A DNA stretch of 64,000 nt. Source: Lentibacillus sediminis (GTDB lineage: Bacteria; Bacillota; Bacilli; Bacillales; Amphibacillaceae). Shown one piece after another: positions 34,744-43,920 of this stretch. The DNA lies in contig NZ_NIXK01000003.1 of the NCBI RefSeq assembly GCF_002763455.1, positions 248,001 to 312,000 on the forward strand, in the 5' to 3' direction. A model generated the notes under the pieces. It saw only the letters and a program-made list of their open reading frames with translations. It was not told where the DNA came from and made no database searches. Within the stretch, counting starts at the first letter, position 1. Every line of letters begins with the position of its first letter. The position numbers and the translations under genes are program-made.

Positions 34744-34893
34744 TTAAAACCCTCCTACAGTGTGATTGGCTGCTTCCTCACGTTTCCGCTCTGCATCAGA
34801 GAAGCGGGAACGGTAAGGGAACCGCTCGTCATGCTTTTTGACAGAATCAGCGCTCTGTTGACTGAATCGCTTGGACTTGCTTTGCTTTCCCAT
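34744..34893 (-). CDS. Small basic protein, 49 residues, unknown
   Basis: A 49-residue, charged, hydrophilic protein (starts MGKQSKSKRFSQQSADSVKK, ends NHTVGGF), rich in Ser, Lys and Arg, with no hydrophobic segment. A GGGAGGAATTACCC box precedes the ATG at 34893; the longer open frame upstream overlaps yitU and lacks such a site. The composition recalls small spore proteins or YfhD-like proteins, but I cannot place it. It lies between yitU and the DUF3813-like gene on the same strand. Confidence 0.6.
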   Translation of the reverse strand: MGKQSKSKRFSQQSADSVKKHDERFPYRSRFSDAERKREEAANHTVGGF

Positions 34894-35032
34894 GGGTAAT
34901 TCCTCCCAGAAAAACGAAGTGTCGTTCTCGCGAATAATAAGGGGCAGGTACTGAAACAAAAGAGTGAACGCTTGTATACGTTCACTCGTAGTATGGCTAA
35001 ATCTATGGTATTTTATAGTTGGAAATATCCGG

Positions 35033-35863
35033 TTAAGCCGTTTCAAACTTCAACTTCAGATACTCCTCAAGAAAGCTGGCAACCCCGTCTTCTTCATTGG
35101 TGGTTGTCACATGTTTGGCAACAGCCTTCAACTCATCAATGGCATTGCCCATCGCCACACCGGCACCGGCATAGTCAATCATTTCCAGGTCATTGTCTTC
35201 ATCACCGAACGCGATGATGCGAGATTGTGGAATGTCAAAGTAATACGCAATTTTTTCCAGTCCGACTGCTTTGTTCATGCCTTTTTTAACAATTTCAATG
35301 ATATTCCACGGAGCGCCCCATTTGCGGTGCTCAATCAGTTCTGCGTGATAATCATCCAGGTGGTCCCGCAGTTCTTGAATATGCGATTCTTTCGGGTGAA
35401 TCAGCAGGGAGGTGGGATCCTCTTTTACCTCATTTTTAATATTTCCAACTTTAAAAGATGTACCCGCTCCGGCAGAATCAAAGATCTCGATGATTTGCTC
35501 ATCATATGTATCCAGATACACTTCATCCTTGACTTCGGCCAAAATATTTTTCACATCAACCTCATGTGCGGCATCGATAATTTTATGTGCCGTCTCCAGC
35601 GGCATCGGGTTATGCAGCACATCCCATTTGCTGTCGCGCGGATGGTGAATCAGCGCTCCGTTGAAGTTAACCATTGGCGTATCTAACCCAAGATCATGAT
35701 AAAAGTCAATGCTTGCCCGGTGCGGTCTGCCTGTAGCGATTACCACAATATGTCCGGCTTTTATTGCTGTTAAAACCGCTTGCTTTGTTCGGGGGCTGAT
35801 CTCTTTTTTATCGGTCAGCAGCGTCCCGTCCAAATCCAAAGCAATTAAATGTTTGTTTTCCAT
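35033..35863 (-). CDS. yitU: Cof-type HAD hydrolase YitU
   Basis: A 276-residue HAD-superfamily phosphatase with a C2 cap. Motif I is LIALDLDGTLLTDKK (nucleophile Asp), motif II IVVIATGRPH, motif III the Lys in GMNKAVGLEKIA, and motif IV IIAFGDEDNDLEMI. B. subtilis YitU, which has the same neighbours, has been linked to dephosphorylation of a riboflavin precursor; that role is not shown by sequence alone. A GAGGTGAAGTGA sequence precedes the ATG. Confidence 0.82.
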   Translation of the reverse strand: MENKHLIALDLDGTLLTDKKEISPRTKQAVLTAIKAGHIVVIATGRPHRASIDFYHDLGLDTPMVNFNGALIHHPRDSKWDVLHNPMPLETAHKIIDAAHEVDVKNILAEVKDEVYLDTYDEQIIEIFDSAGAGTSFKVGNIKNEVKEDPTSLLIHPKESHIQELRDHLDDYHAELIEHRKWGAPWNIIEIVKKGMNKAVGLEKIAYYFDIPQSRIIAFGDEDNDLEMIDYAGAGVAMGNAIDELKAVAKHVTTTNEEDGVASFLEEYLKLKFETA

Positions 35864-36004
35864 TCACTTCACCTCGTCTGCCCTTAGTTTATCGGGGAGC
35901 GGCAAATATGTAAAGTGATTTTTGGTTTACTTTGATTGAAAAAAAGGGGACGGACAGACTAAAATAAAAGACAGTGATGATTTTTGATGAAGGGGACTTG
36001 AGAG

Positions 36005-36766
36005 ATGATTGGAGTTACAGAAGAGACTATTGGGCAGGTCCCAAGTATGGTTGTCGTGGATGCAAACAGACAGCAGGAACCGTTGCCTGTCCTGGTCTAT
36101 TTCCACGGATTTACCAGTGCGAAAGAACATAATTTGCCGCTTGCTTATTTAATGGCGGAGAAAGGCTACCGGGTAATCCTGCCTGACAGCAAATACCATG
36201 GAGAGCGGGAAGGAGAAATCTCCACGGTAAGCAGACAGATTTCTTTTTGGGATATTGTGCTGCAAAATGTCGAGGAACTGGAAACGGTTAAAACATCTCT
36301 TGATGAAGCAGGGCTGATTAAGGATGAGCGGTTCGGTGTTGCCGGAACAAGTATGGGCGGGATCACCACCACAGCTGCTTTGGCCAGATATCCATGGATT
36401 AAAGCTGCCGCTGTGCTAATGGGGTCGCCAAAAATTACCACCTATGCCAAAACCCTTGTCGAAAGCTTTCAGAAAATGGCCGATCTGCCGGTTTCCGATG
36501 AGATGATTAACCAGCTGTATGAGCAGCTTAAACAATACGACCTGTCAAAAAATCCGGAAAAGCTAATGGAACGTCCGCTATTGTTCTGGCATGGGAAAAG
36601 TGATGCCGTCGTGCCGTTTGATCATTCCTATACTTTTTATGAATCGATCCGGAAGAGCTATATGAACGAGGAAGATATTCAGTTCATCAAAGAGAAGAAC
36701 ACCGGTCATAAGGTAAGCCGGGAGGCAGTGCTGAAAACGGTGGATTGGTTCTCCAGAAAGCTTTAA
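36005..36766 (+). CDS. yitV: Alpha/beta-hydrolase esterase YitV
   Basis: A 253-residue alpha/beta hydrolase (dienelactone hydrolase/prolyl oligopeptidase-like). The oxyanion-hole region is VLVYFHGFTSAKEHN, the nucleophile Ser lies in AGTSMGGITTT, the Asp probably in WHGKSDAVVPFDHS, and the His in NTGHKVSREAV. It is transcribed divergently from yitU, as in B. subtilis. The substrate is unknown; carboxylesters are likely. Confidence 0.82.
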   Translation: MIGVTEETIGQVPSMVVVDANRQQEPLPVLVYFHGFTSAKEHNLPLAYLMAEKGYRVILPDSKYHGEREGEISTVSRQISFWDIVLQNVEELETVKTSLDEAGLIKDERFGVAGTSMGGITTTAALARYPWIKAAAVLMGSPKITTYAKTLVESFQKMADLPVSDEMINQLYEQLKQYDLSKNPEKLMERPLLFWHGKSDAVVPFDHSYTFYESIRKSYMNEEDIQFIKEKNTGHKVSREAVLKTVDWFSRKL

Positions 36767-36833
36767 AATCGCCTGAAGTGTGATCTAAATCATTTTATAA
36801 ATAGACGAAATATGTTTAAATAGAACTATAAAA

Positions 36834-36985
36834 GGATGTTCAAAAAGTCCGGTAACAATGACACATCGAATTTCTTCGTTGGCTTGCTTTTCCGCTACTC
36901 ACGTATTTAAAGGCATACGTTCCGTTGCTCAAAGCTACGCCGCCTCGAACTTCTCGGTCCTTGTTATCCTCCTTTTTGAACTTCC
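36834..36985. mobile_element. 152-bp MITE-like element with 14-bp terminal inverted repeats
   Basis: The ends GGATGTTCAAAAAG (36834-36847) and CTTTTTGAACTTCC (36972-36985) are inverted repeats matching at 13 of 14 positions. The interior has no reading frame of note. The sequence resembles a short interspersed element I associate with many Bacillaceae genomes. It sits 31 bases before the yitW start and so must be part of its leader or promoter region. No flanking target duplication is clear. Confidence 0.6.
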
Positions 36986-37015
36986 ATTATACATGTGATA
37001 GGGGAGGTTGAAACC

Positions 37016-37327
37016 ATGGATGAGGCATTAAAGGAAAATATGATGGGTGCGCTTGAGAATGTAATTGACCCTGAGTTGGGTATTGATATTGTTAACCTTG
37101 GCCTGATATATGATGTGGATTTAAACGAAGAAGGTACAGCAATTGTGACCATGACGCTAACTGCGATGGGATGTCCGTTGTCGGCGCATATTGAACGTGA
37201 TGTAAAAATGGCGCTGGATGATATCCCTGAAGTGAAGGAAGTCGACGTAAACATCGTTTGGAGTCCGCCTTGGGATAAGCATATGATGTCCCGTTATGCG
37301 AAAATTGCTTTGGGAATTCCGGATTAA
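37016..37327 (+). CDS. yitW: MIP18/DUF59-family protein YitW (SufT-like)
   Basis: A 103-residue protein of the MIP18 (DUF59) family, members of which assist Fe-S cluster maturation. The core LENVIDPELGIDIVNLGLIYD, the TMTLTAMGCPLSAHIERDV segment with the conserved Cys, and the C-terminal VDVNIVWSPPWDKHMMSRYA are complete. The open frame begins seven codons upstream, but GGGGAGG at the right distance sets the ATG at 37016. A terminator follows. It marks the left border of the nitrate/Moco block. Confidence 0.85.
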   Translation: MDEALKENMMGALENVIDPELGIDIVNLGLIYDVDLNEEGTAIVTMTLTAMGCPLSAHIERDVKMALDDIPEVKEVDVNIVWSPPWDKHMMSRYAKIALGIPD

Positions 37328-37374
37328 ACCCGCAATTAGCAACATGGTTTTTGCAATAGTTAAGAAACAAAGCC

Positions 37375-37405
37375 AACGGAGGGACGTTTCTGTCGCTCCG
37401 TTTTT
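37375..37405 (+). terminator. Intrinsic terminator of yitW
   Basis: Stem AACGGAGGGAC / GTCGCTCCGTT (one mismatch) with a short loop and T run. Confidence 0.75.
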
Positions 37406-37428
37406 ATATGTTTCCGTTTTTTTGAAGA

Positions 37429-37444
37429 TGTGAGAAACATCACA
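37429..37444 (+). promoter_or_regulatory. Fnr box upstream of the TDT transporter gene
   Basis: TGTGAGAAACATCACA matches the Bacillus Fnr consensus TGTGA-N6-TCACA perfectly. A TATGAT -10 lies at 37462-37467, placing the box centre about 38-42 bases before the expected start of transcription, the activating position. An fnr gene lies 15 kb downstream. Confidence 0.75.
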
Positions 37445-37514
37445 GTCTGACATTAGCGGTGTATGATATGGTGGAGTAGACTAATGTAATGAAAGCTGAT
37501 AGGAAGTGAGGAAC

Positions 37515-38558
37515 GTGTTATTAAAAGGATCTTACAAAAAAATTGAACCAGCTTCGGGTGCGATTATTATGGCGAGCGGAATTTTTCTGATCGGTGCAGT
37601 AGAAGCCTTTCCGTTTCTTGATGTGGTAATGGGGAAATTCTTGGCCTTTCTCCTGCTGATTGCCTGGATTGTCATCTATAAATCGCTTTCGGTGCAGTTT
37701 TTCCATCGGGATTTTCTCTTTCCGTTTCTCAAACACCCTGTAAAATCTTTTGCGATTGGGACATGGATTGCCGGAGTGTCAGTTTTGTGTAATGTGTTTC
37801 TTAAGTACTTCCCTGGGATGCTAATGCTGACACAGGCAATAGCGCTTTTAAACACGCTTTTATGGATATTTTTCCTTATTAATTGTTTTTATAATTTTAA
37901 GCAGCTATTGGTTGATCATGCAGATTATCCTACACATGGGGTGCTGCTGCTTTCTACAGTCGGCACCCAGTCGATTATGGTGCTCTTAAATAATGTGTTT
38001 TTCCAGCTGCCGGTGTATTTCGCGGAATCGGTAATTTTGCTTGGTCTGTTGTTCTATGTTGCCGGAATTTTGCTGATTGGCAAGCGCTATATCCGGCAAA
38101 AAGGCTGGAACCTCGCCGATGATTGGACTAATACTAATTGCATCATCCATGGCGCCCTTTCAATTACAGGGCTGGCAGTGGTTACGACAAACACTTTCTC
38201 CCCAGGTACGGTGGCGGCATTCTGGTACGTCGTACTAGCGCTGCTTGTTGCGGTGGAGATTCTGGAAGTGGTTCGCGGGATTCGGCGGGTGCAGTTTTAT
38301 GGATGGAACAAAGGAATTTTCACGTACCATGTCACCCAATGGTCGCGGAATTTTACCTTTGGCATGTTTTATACGTTTACACTTGTCATGCAAAACAATC
38401 CGCTTTATGCTGTTTCTGCTCGTTTGTCCCTGTTTCAGGAGAGGTTTATGGCGGTTTGGGCCTGGGTGGTTTTCCTTGCGCTCGCCGCAGAAATTGTCCT
38501 CTATTTCAAATCGCGCATAGAAGAGGCTGAGCTGCTGTCCAAACGACATGCAGCCTGA
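37515..38558 (+). CDS. TDT-family (TehA/SLAC1-like) membrane transporter
   Basis: A 347-residue protein with about ten hydrophobic segments, of the tellurite-resistance/dicarboxylate transporter (TDT) family. The start KKIEPASGAIIMASGIFLIG and the repeated pattern of paired helices fit the family; the central Phe gate typical of TehA/SLAC1 was not located with certainty. The start is GTG at 37515; a GTG three codons upstream lacks room for a ribosome binding site. A perfect Fnr box stands upstream, so anaerobic induction is likely. Placed just before narG and in the absence of narK, an anion such as nitrate, nitrite or formate could be its cargo; this is inference. Confidence 0.7.
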   Translation: MLLKGSYKKIEPASGAIIMASGIFLIGAVEAFPFLDVVMGKFLAFLLLIAWIVIYKSLSVQFFHRDFLFPFLKHPVKSFAIGTWIAGVSVLCNVFLKYFPGMLMLTQAIALLNTLLWIFFLINCFYNFKQLLVDHADYPTHGVLLLSTVGTQSIMVLLNNVFFQLPVYFAESVILLGLLFYVAGILLIGKRYIRQKGWNLADDWTNTNCIIHGALSITGLAVVTTNTFSPGTVAAFWYVVLALLVAVEILEVVRGIRRVQFYGWNKGIFTYHVTQWSRNFTFGMFYTFTLVMQNNPLYAVSARLSLFQERFMAVWAWVVFLALAAEIVLYFKSRIEEAELLSKRHAA

Positions 38559-38564
38559 GTAATG

Positions 38565-38593
38565 CTATCACCATTTTGGTGGTAGTTTTTTTT
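38565..38593 (+). terminator. Intrinsic terminator of the TDT gene
   Basis: Stem CTATCACC / GGTGGTAG (one G-U pair) with a 4-base ATTTT-type loop, followed by eight T residues. Confidence 0.82.
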
Positions 38594-38651
38594 ATGTTTT
38601 GAGGACATTTTCGCTTTATGTTTTTGACCAATTCGTGACAATCCTTTTTCG

Positions 38652-38667
38652 TGTGATGTTTCTCACA
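38652..38667 (+). promoter_or_regulatory. Fnr box of the narGHJI operon
   Basis: TGTGATGTTTCTCACA is a perfect TGTGA-N6-TCACA palindrome, 71 bases before the narG start. A weak -10 (TAAATG, about 38690) lies at the spacing expected for a class II Fnr-activated promoter. Confidence 0.8.
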
Positions 38668-38737
38668 CCTCCTTATCCCAGCGGGTGATTAAATGTAGGT
38701 ACAAGGTAAATAAACTTGTCTGGATGGAGGGTCAATA

Positions 38738-41700
38738 ATGAAAAAGAAACCGACACCACTTTGGCAGCGATTGAATTATTTGAAGCCAAAAGAGAAGTAT
38801 TCTGATAAACACAGCCAGCTGCAGGAAGGAAACAGGGACTGGGAAAATGTCTACAGAAGAAGGTGGCAGCATGATAAGGTGGTCCGTTCCACCCATGGCG
38901 TGAACTGTACCGGCTCCTGCAGCTGGAATATCTATGTGAAAGACGGCATTGTGACATGGGAAGGCCAGCAGCTTGATTATCCAACGACAGGACCGGATAT
39001 GCCGGAATTTGAACCACGCGGATGTCCGAGGGGTGCGAGTTTTTCCTGGTATATTTACAGCCCCCTGCGTGTCAAGTATCCATATGTCCGTAAAAAGCTG
39101 CTGTATCTTTGGCGGGAAGCCCTCAAGGAGCATGATACCCCGCTTGAGGCATGGAAAAGCATTGTGGAGGATAAGGAGAAAGCCAACCTTTATAAACAAG
39201 CCAGGGGCAGGGGCGGACTCGTTCGGGCAGATTGGGATGAAGTGACCAAACTGACGTCAGCTTCCATACTTTATACGGCATTGAAATATGGGCCGGATCG
39301 CAATGTCGGGTTCTCGCCAATCCCTGCGATGTCGATGATCAGTCATGCTGCCGGCAGCCGATTCATGTCACTGATCGGTGGGCCGATGCTGAGCTTTTAT
39401 GACTGGTATGCGGACCTGCCGCCAGCCTCACCGCAAATCTGGGGGGATCAGACAGATGTGCCGGAAAGCTCGGACTGGTTTAATGCCGGCTACATTATAA
39501 CATGGGGTTCCAATGTGCCACTGACCCGGACGCCGGATGCGCATTTTCTTGCCGAAGCGCGCTATAAAGGAACAAAGGTTGTTTCCGTCAGCCCCGATTA
39601 CGCGGAATCAACCAAGTTTGCAGATGACTGGATGTCGGTAAAACAAGGAACCGACGGCGCAGTTGCCATGGCGATGGGGCATGTTATTCTGAACGAATTT
39701 TATCGTAAGCAAATGACCCCATACTTTGAAAACTATGCGAAACAGTACACCGACTTTCCTTTCGCAGTCAAGTTGAAAAAGCAGAAGGGAAGCTTCACGG
39801 CCGACCGTTTTCTCCATGCAGCGGATTTGGGTGTGGAAACAACTAACGACGCCTGGAAGCCGGCCATGTTCAATAAAAATACAGACGGTTTTTCCATACC
39901 GCAGGGGACGATGGGCTCTCGCTGGGATAAAGAAGGCAAATGGAACCTGCGATTAATTGATGAACAGACTGGTGAGCCGATCGAACCTGTTTTAAGTTTC
40001 CTTGGGGAAGAAGACGAGGTTGTGACGGTGAACATGCCATACTTCGATGAAACAGAGAAAAAGGTTCTGCCGCGCGCCGTGCCGGTAAGGAAAATAGAGG
40101 CAGGCGGCGAAACGGAGTATGTAGCAACCGTGTATGATCTGATGCTTGCCAACTACGGAATTGATCGCGGCATTGGCGGGGAAGCGGCAGCGTCTTATGA
40201 TGAGATCGCACCCTTTTCTCCGGCATGGCAGGAAGGGATCAGCGGTGTAAGCCGGAAACTCGTCATTAAGATCGCCCGGGAATTTGCGCAAAATGCAATT
40301 GATACAAACGGGCGATCGATGATTATTATGGGTGCAGGGATCAACCACTGGTTTAATTCCGACACCATTTACCGGGCGGTTGTCAATCTGGTGCTGATGG
40401 TCGGTGCGCAAGGGGTGAATGGCGGCGGCTGGGCCCATTATATCGGCCAGGAAAAGCTTCGTCCGGCAGAGGGATGGAATGCGATTGCAACAGCAAAGGA
40501 CTGGGGCGGCCCGCCAAAGCTGCAAAATGGCACATCTTTCTTCTATTTCGCGACAGATCAGTGGCGGTTTGAGGAAACGCCGGTAAGCGATCTGACAGCA
40601 GCAACAGAAGATAAAGCAAGATACGATCACCATGGCGATTACAATGTCCTGGCGGCACGTCTAGGCTGGCTGCCATCCTATCCCACCTTTAATAAAAACG
40701 GCCTGGATGTTTACAAAGAAGCAGTGGCAGATGGCAAAGAGACCATAGAAGAAATCGGCAAATATGTCGCAGATCAGCTAAAAAATAAAAATTTGCAATT
40801 TGCGATAGAAGACCCGGATAATCCGGTGAATTTTCCAAGAAGCCTGTTTGTCTGGCGCGCCAATTTGATTTCCAGTTCAGGAAAAGGACATGAATATTTT
40901 CTTAAGCATTTACTGGGGACTTCACATGGCCTGATGAATTCCGATGAGGACACCATTCGGCCAGAGGAAATTAAGTGGAGAGAAGAGGCACCGGAGGGAA
41001 AAGTCGATCTCCTGGTCAATCTTGATTTCCGTATGGCGGGTACGGCGCTTTACTCTGATGTGATTTTGCCGGCTGCAACCTGGTATGAAAAACATGATCT
41101 GTCGACAACGGATATGCATCCATTTGTCCATCCGTTTAACCCGGCAATCTCTTCGCCATGGGAAGCAAAATCGGATTGGGATATCTTTAAGACACTTGCC
41201 AAGGGGGTTTCCGATCTGGCGGAGGAAGTCAATCTCGATCCAGTGAAGGAAGTGGTGGCGACTCCACTTCAGCATGACACGCCAAGCGAGATAGCACAGC
41301 CTTTTGGAGAAATCAAGGATTGGTCAAAAGGGGAATGTGAACCTGTTCCCGGGAAGACGATGCCGCAGATTCATGTGGTAGAACATGACTACAAACAGAC
41401 TTATGCAAAAATGACATCCCTTGGACCGAATATTGTCAAACAGCCTTATGGCGGCAAAGGCATCAACTGGAAGATGGAAAAAGAGTACGACTTAGTGAAG
41501 CGCACGATTGGGACCATAGATGGCGGGATCGCCGATGGATTGCCGGACATAACCAGTGCAAGGGATGCCTGTGAAGCAATTCTCATGCTGTCCTCCACAA
41601 CAAACGGCAAAGTGGCAGTAAAAGCATGGGAGGCGTTGGAGGAACAGACAGACCTGGAGTTAAAAGATCTGGCTGCCGAGCGGGAGGAAGAAGTATTTAG

Positions 41701-42418
41701 CTTTGACCAGATTACCGCACAGCCGAAGACAGTGATATCCTCTCCCGCTTTTAGCGGATCGGAAAAAGACGGCAGAAGGTATTCGCCATTTACGACCAAT
41801 ATTGAGCGGCTGATTCCATTCCGTACGATTACCGGCAGACAGTCCTATTTTCTCGACCATGAGATGATCAAAGAATTCGGGGAAGCCTTTGCGGTGTATA
41901 AGCCAATTCTGAACCACAAGCCTTTCCGCGGAGATCGGCCGGATGTGGAAGGCAAGGAAATCACCCTGAACTATTTGACACCGCATAATAAATGGTCGGT
42001 GCACAGCATGTATTTTGATTCCCAGCCCATGCTTACCCTGTTCCGCGGCGGGCCAACGATTTGGCTGAATAAGGAAGATGCTGCAGAAGCAGAAGTGGAG
42101 GATAATGACTGGATTGAGTGCTTTAACCGCAACGGTGTCGTGGTTGCCAGGGCTGTGGTGACTCACCGGATCCCGAGAAGCATGGCGTTTATGCACCATG
42201 CCCAGGACCGGCATATCCACACACCTGGCACAAAGCTGACCAAGAATCGCGGCGGAACCCATAACAGCCCGACCCGGATCCACGTCAAACCGACTCATAT
42301 GATCGGCGGATATGCCCAGCTGAGCTACGGATTTAATTATTACGGACCGACAGGGAATCAACGGGACTTGAATGTAGTTATCCGGAAACTGAAGGAGGTA
42401 GATTGGCTTGAAGATTAA
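38738..42418 (+). CDS. narG: Respiratory nitrate reductase alpha subunit NarG
   Basis: A 1226-residue molybdenum bis-MGD enzyme that reduces nitrate to nitrite on the inner face of the membrane. The N-terminal FS0 cluster site is THGVNCTGSCSWNIYVKDG followed by the Cys of PRGCPRGASFSW (His-Cys-Cys-Cys ligands). Downstream are the MGD-binding motifs (SPIPAMSMISHAAGSRF, TWGSNVPLTRTPDAHF) and the C-terminal TKNRGGTHNSPTRIH segment. There is no Tat signal, as expected for NarG. GGAGGGTCAATA precedes the ATG. First gene of narGHJI; the end overlaps narH. Confidence 0.96.
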   Translation: MKKKPTPLWQRLNYLKPKEKYSDKHSQLQEGNRDWENVYRRRWQHDKVVRSTHGVNCTGSCSWNIYVKDGIVTWEGQQLDYPTTGPDMPEFEPRGCPRGASFSWYIYSPLRVKYPYVRKKLLYLWREALKEHDTPLEAWKSIVEDKEKANLYKQARGRGGLVRADWDEVTKLTSASILYTALKYGPDRNVGFSPIPAMSMISHAAGSRFMSLIGGPMLSFYDWYADLPPASPQIWGDQTDVPESSDWFNAGYIITWGSNVPLTRTPDAHFLAEARYKGTKVVSVSPDYAESTKFADDWMSVKQGTDGAVAMAMGHVILNEFYRKQMTPYFENYAKQYTDFPFAVKLKKQKGSFTADRFLHAADLGVETTNDAWKPAMFNKNTDGFSIPQGTMGSRWDKEGKWNLRLIDEQTGEPIEPVLSFLGEEDEVVTVNMPYFDETEKKVLPRAVPVRKIEAGGETEYVATVYDLMLANYGIDRGIGGEAAASYDEIAPFSPAWQEGISGVSRKLVIKIAREFAQNAIDTNGRSMIIMGAGINHWFNSDTIYRAVVNLVLMVGAQGVNGGGWAHYIGQEKLRPAEGWNAIATAKDWGGPPKLQNGTSFFYFATDQWRFEETPVSDLTAATEDKARYDHHGDYNVLAARLGWLPSYPTFNKNGLDVYKEAVADGKETIEEIGKYVADQLKNKNLQFAIEDPDNPVNFPRSLFVWRANLISSSGKGHEYFLKHLLGTSHGLMNSDEDTIRPEEIKWREEAPEGKVDLLVNLDFRMAGTALYSDVILPAATWYEKHDLSTTDMHPFVHPFNPAISSPWEAKSDWDIFKTLAKGVSDLAEEVNLDPVKEVVATPLQHDTPSEIAQPFGEIKDWSKGECEPVPGKTMPQIHVVEHDYKQTYAKMTSLGPNIVKQPYGGKGINWKMEKEYDLVKRTIGTIDGGIADGLPDITSARDACEAILMLSSTTNGKVAVKAWEALEEQTDLELKDLAAEREEEVFSFDQITAQPKTVISSPAFSGSEKDGRRYSPFTTNIERLIPFRTITGRQSYFLDHEMIKEFGEAFAVYKPILNHKPFRGDRPDVEGKEITLNYLTPHNKWSVHSMYFDSQPMLTLFRGGPTIWLNKEDAAEAEVEDNDWIECFNRNGVVVARAVVTHRIPRSMAFMHHAQDRHIHTPGTKLTKNRGGTHNSPTRIHVKPTHMIGGYAQLSYGFNYYGPTGNQRDLNVVIRKLKEVDWLED

Positions 42419-43880
42419 GGCACAAGTCGGAATGGTGATGAATCTCGATAAATGTATTGGCTGCCATACCTGCAGTGTCACCTGCAAAAACACCTGGACC
42501 AATCGCCCGGGTGCGGAGTACATGTATTTTAATAATGTTGAGACCAAACCGGGAATTGGCTATCCGAAGCAATGGGAGGACCAGGAGAAATATAAAGGCG
42601 GCTGGGAACTGGATGAAGGAACACTGAAACTGAAATCAGGCTCCAAAACCAACCGGCTGCTCAACCTGTTTTACAACCCTTACCAGCCGGAGATGGACGA
42701 TTATTATGAGCCATGGACGTACGATTATGAAACACTAACCAATTCACCGGAGAAAAAACATCAGCCAGTGGCCCGAGCCAAATCAGCGGTCACTGGGGAA
42801 TACATGGATCTGGATTGGGGACCAAACTGGGAGGACGACCTGGCAGGCGGCCATATCACCGGTCTGCGTGACCCGAACGTGATTCAAATGGAAGAGTCGA
42901 TCAAAACGGAATTTGAAGATGTGTTTATGATGTACCTGCCGAGGATCTGTGAACACTGCATCAACGCACCATGTGTCTCTTCCTGTCCATCTGGTGCGAT
43001 GTACAAGCGCGATGAAGACGGAATTGTTCTGGTCGATCAGAATGCCTGCCGTGCCTGGAGACATTGTGTCACCTCCTGCCCTTACAAAAAAGTTTACTTT
43101 AACTGGCAGACAAACAAGGCAGAAAAATGCACCATGTGCTTTCCAAGAATTGAGAATGGCCAGCCAACAATCTGTGCAGAAACCTGTGTCGGCAGGATCC
43201 GCTATATTGGTGTGATGCTTTACGATGCAGATAGAATGCTGGAGGCAGCATCTGTGGAAGATGAAAAAGATTTGTACGACGCTCAGCTCGGGATTTTCCT
43301 TGATCCGAATGATCCGGAAGTAATCAAGGAAGCGAAAAAAGAGGGCATCCCAATGGATTGGATTGAAGCAGCCCAAGCCTCTCCATTATATAAAATGATT
43401 ATTGACTGGAAAATTGCCCTGCCGCTGCATCCGGAATACCGCACCATGCCAATGGTTTGGTACATTCCGCCGCTTAGCCCGATCATGAACATGATTGAAG
43501 GCAAAGGCTCAAATGCAGATACAGCAGACATTTTCCCGGCGATTGATAATATGCGAATTCCGATTGAATATCTGGCCAATTTGCTGACAGCTGGTGATAC
43601 AGAACAGATTCGCATTGTCCTGAAAAAAATGGCTGTCATGCGCAGCTACATGCGTGCGGAAACCACCGGAAAATCTTTTGATACGGAAATTATTACAGAA
43701 CTGGGACTGGAGGAAGCGGATATAAAGAAAATGTACCGGTTGCTGGCGATCGCCAAATATAATGACCGTTTCGTCATACCAAAAAGCCATAAAGAAGAAG
43801 TGGCAGATCTTTATGAAGAACAGGGTGCCTGCGGGCTGGATTTCGCCGGCGGTCCTGGAAGCTGCGGAGTGCTTTCCTAA
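42408..43880 (+). CDS. narH: Respiratory nitrate reductase beta subunit NarH
   Basis: A 490-residue iron-sulphur subunit that passes electrons from NarI to NarG. Four cysteine groups are visible: CIGCHTCSVTC near the N-terminus, CEHCINAPCVSSC, CRAWRHCVTSC (Trp in place of one Cys, the mark of the 3Fe-4S cluster), and CTMCFPRIENGQPTICAETC. The start is TTG, placed 8 or so bases after GGAGGTAGA; the gene overlaps the narG end by 11 bases. Confidence 0.95.
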   Translation: MKIKAQVGMVMNLDKCIGCHTCSVTCKNTWTNRPGAEYMYFNNVETKPGIGYPKQWEDQEKYKGGWELDEGTLKLKSGSKTNRLLNLFYNPYQPEMDDYYEPWTYDYETLTNSPEKKHQPVARAKSAVTGEYMDLDWGPNWEDDLAGGHITGLRDPNVIQMEESIKTEFEDVFMMYLPRICEHCINAPCVSSCPSGAMYKRDEDGIVLVDQNACRAWRHCVTSCPYKKVYFNWQTNKAEKCTMCFPRIENGQPTICAETCVGRIRYIGVMLYDADRMLEAASVEDEKDLYDAQLGIFLDPNDPEVIKEAKKEGIPMDWIEAAQASPLYKMIIDWKIALPLHPEYRTMPMVWYIPPLSPIMNMIEGKGSNADTADIFPAIDNMRIPIEYLANLLTAGDTEQIRIVLKKMAVMRSYMRAETTGKSFDTEIITELGLEEADIKKMYRLLAIAKYNDRFVIPKSHKEEVADLYEEQGACGLDFAGGPGSCGVLS

Positions 43881-43920
43881 CAGGAATGCGCTCTCCAGGA
43901 ATTATTAGAGGGGGGTCTAT

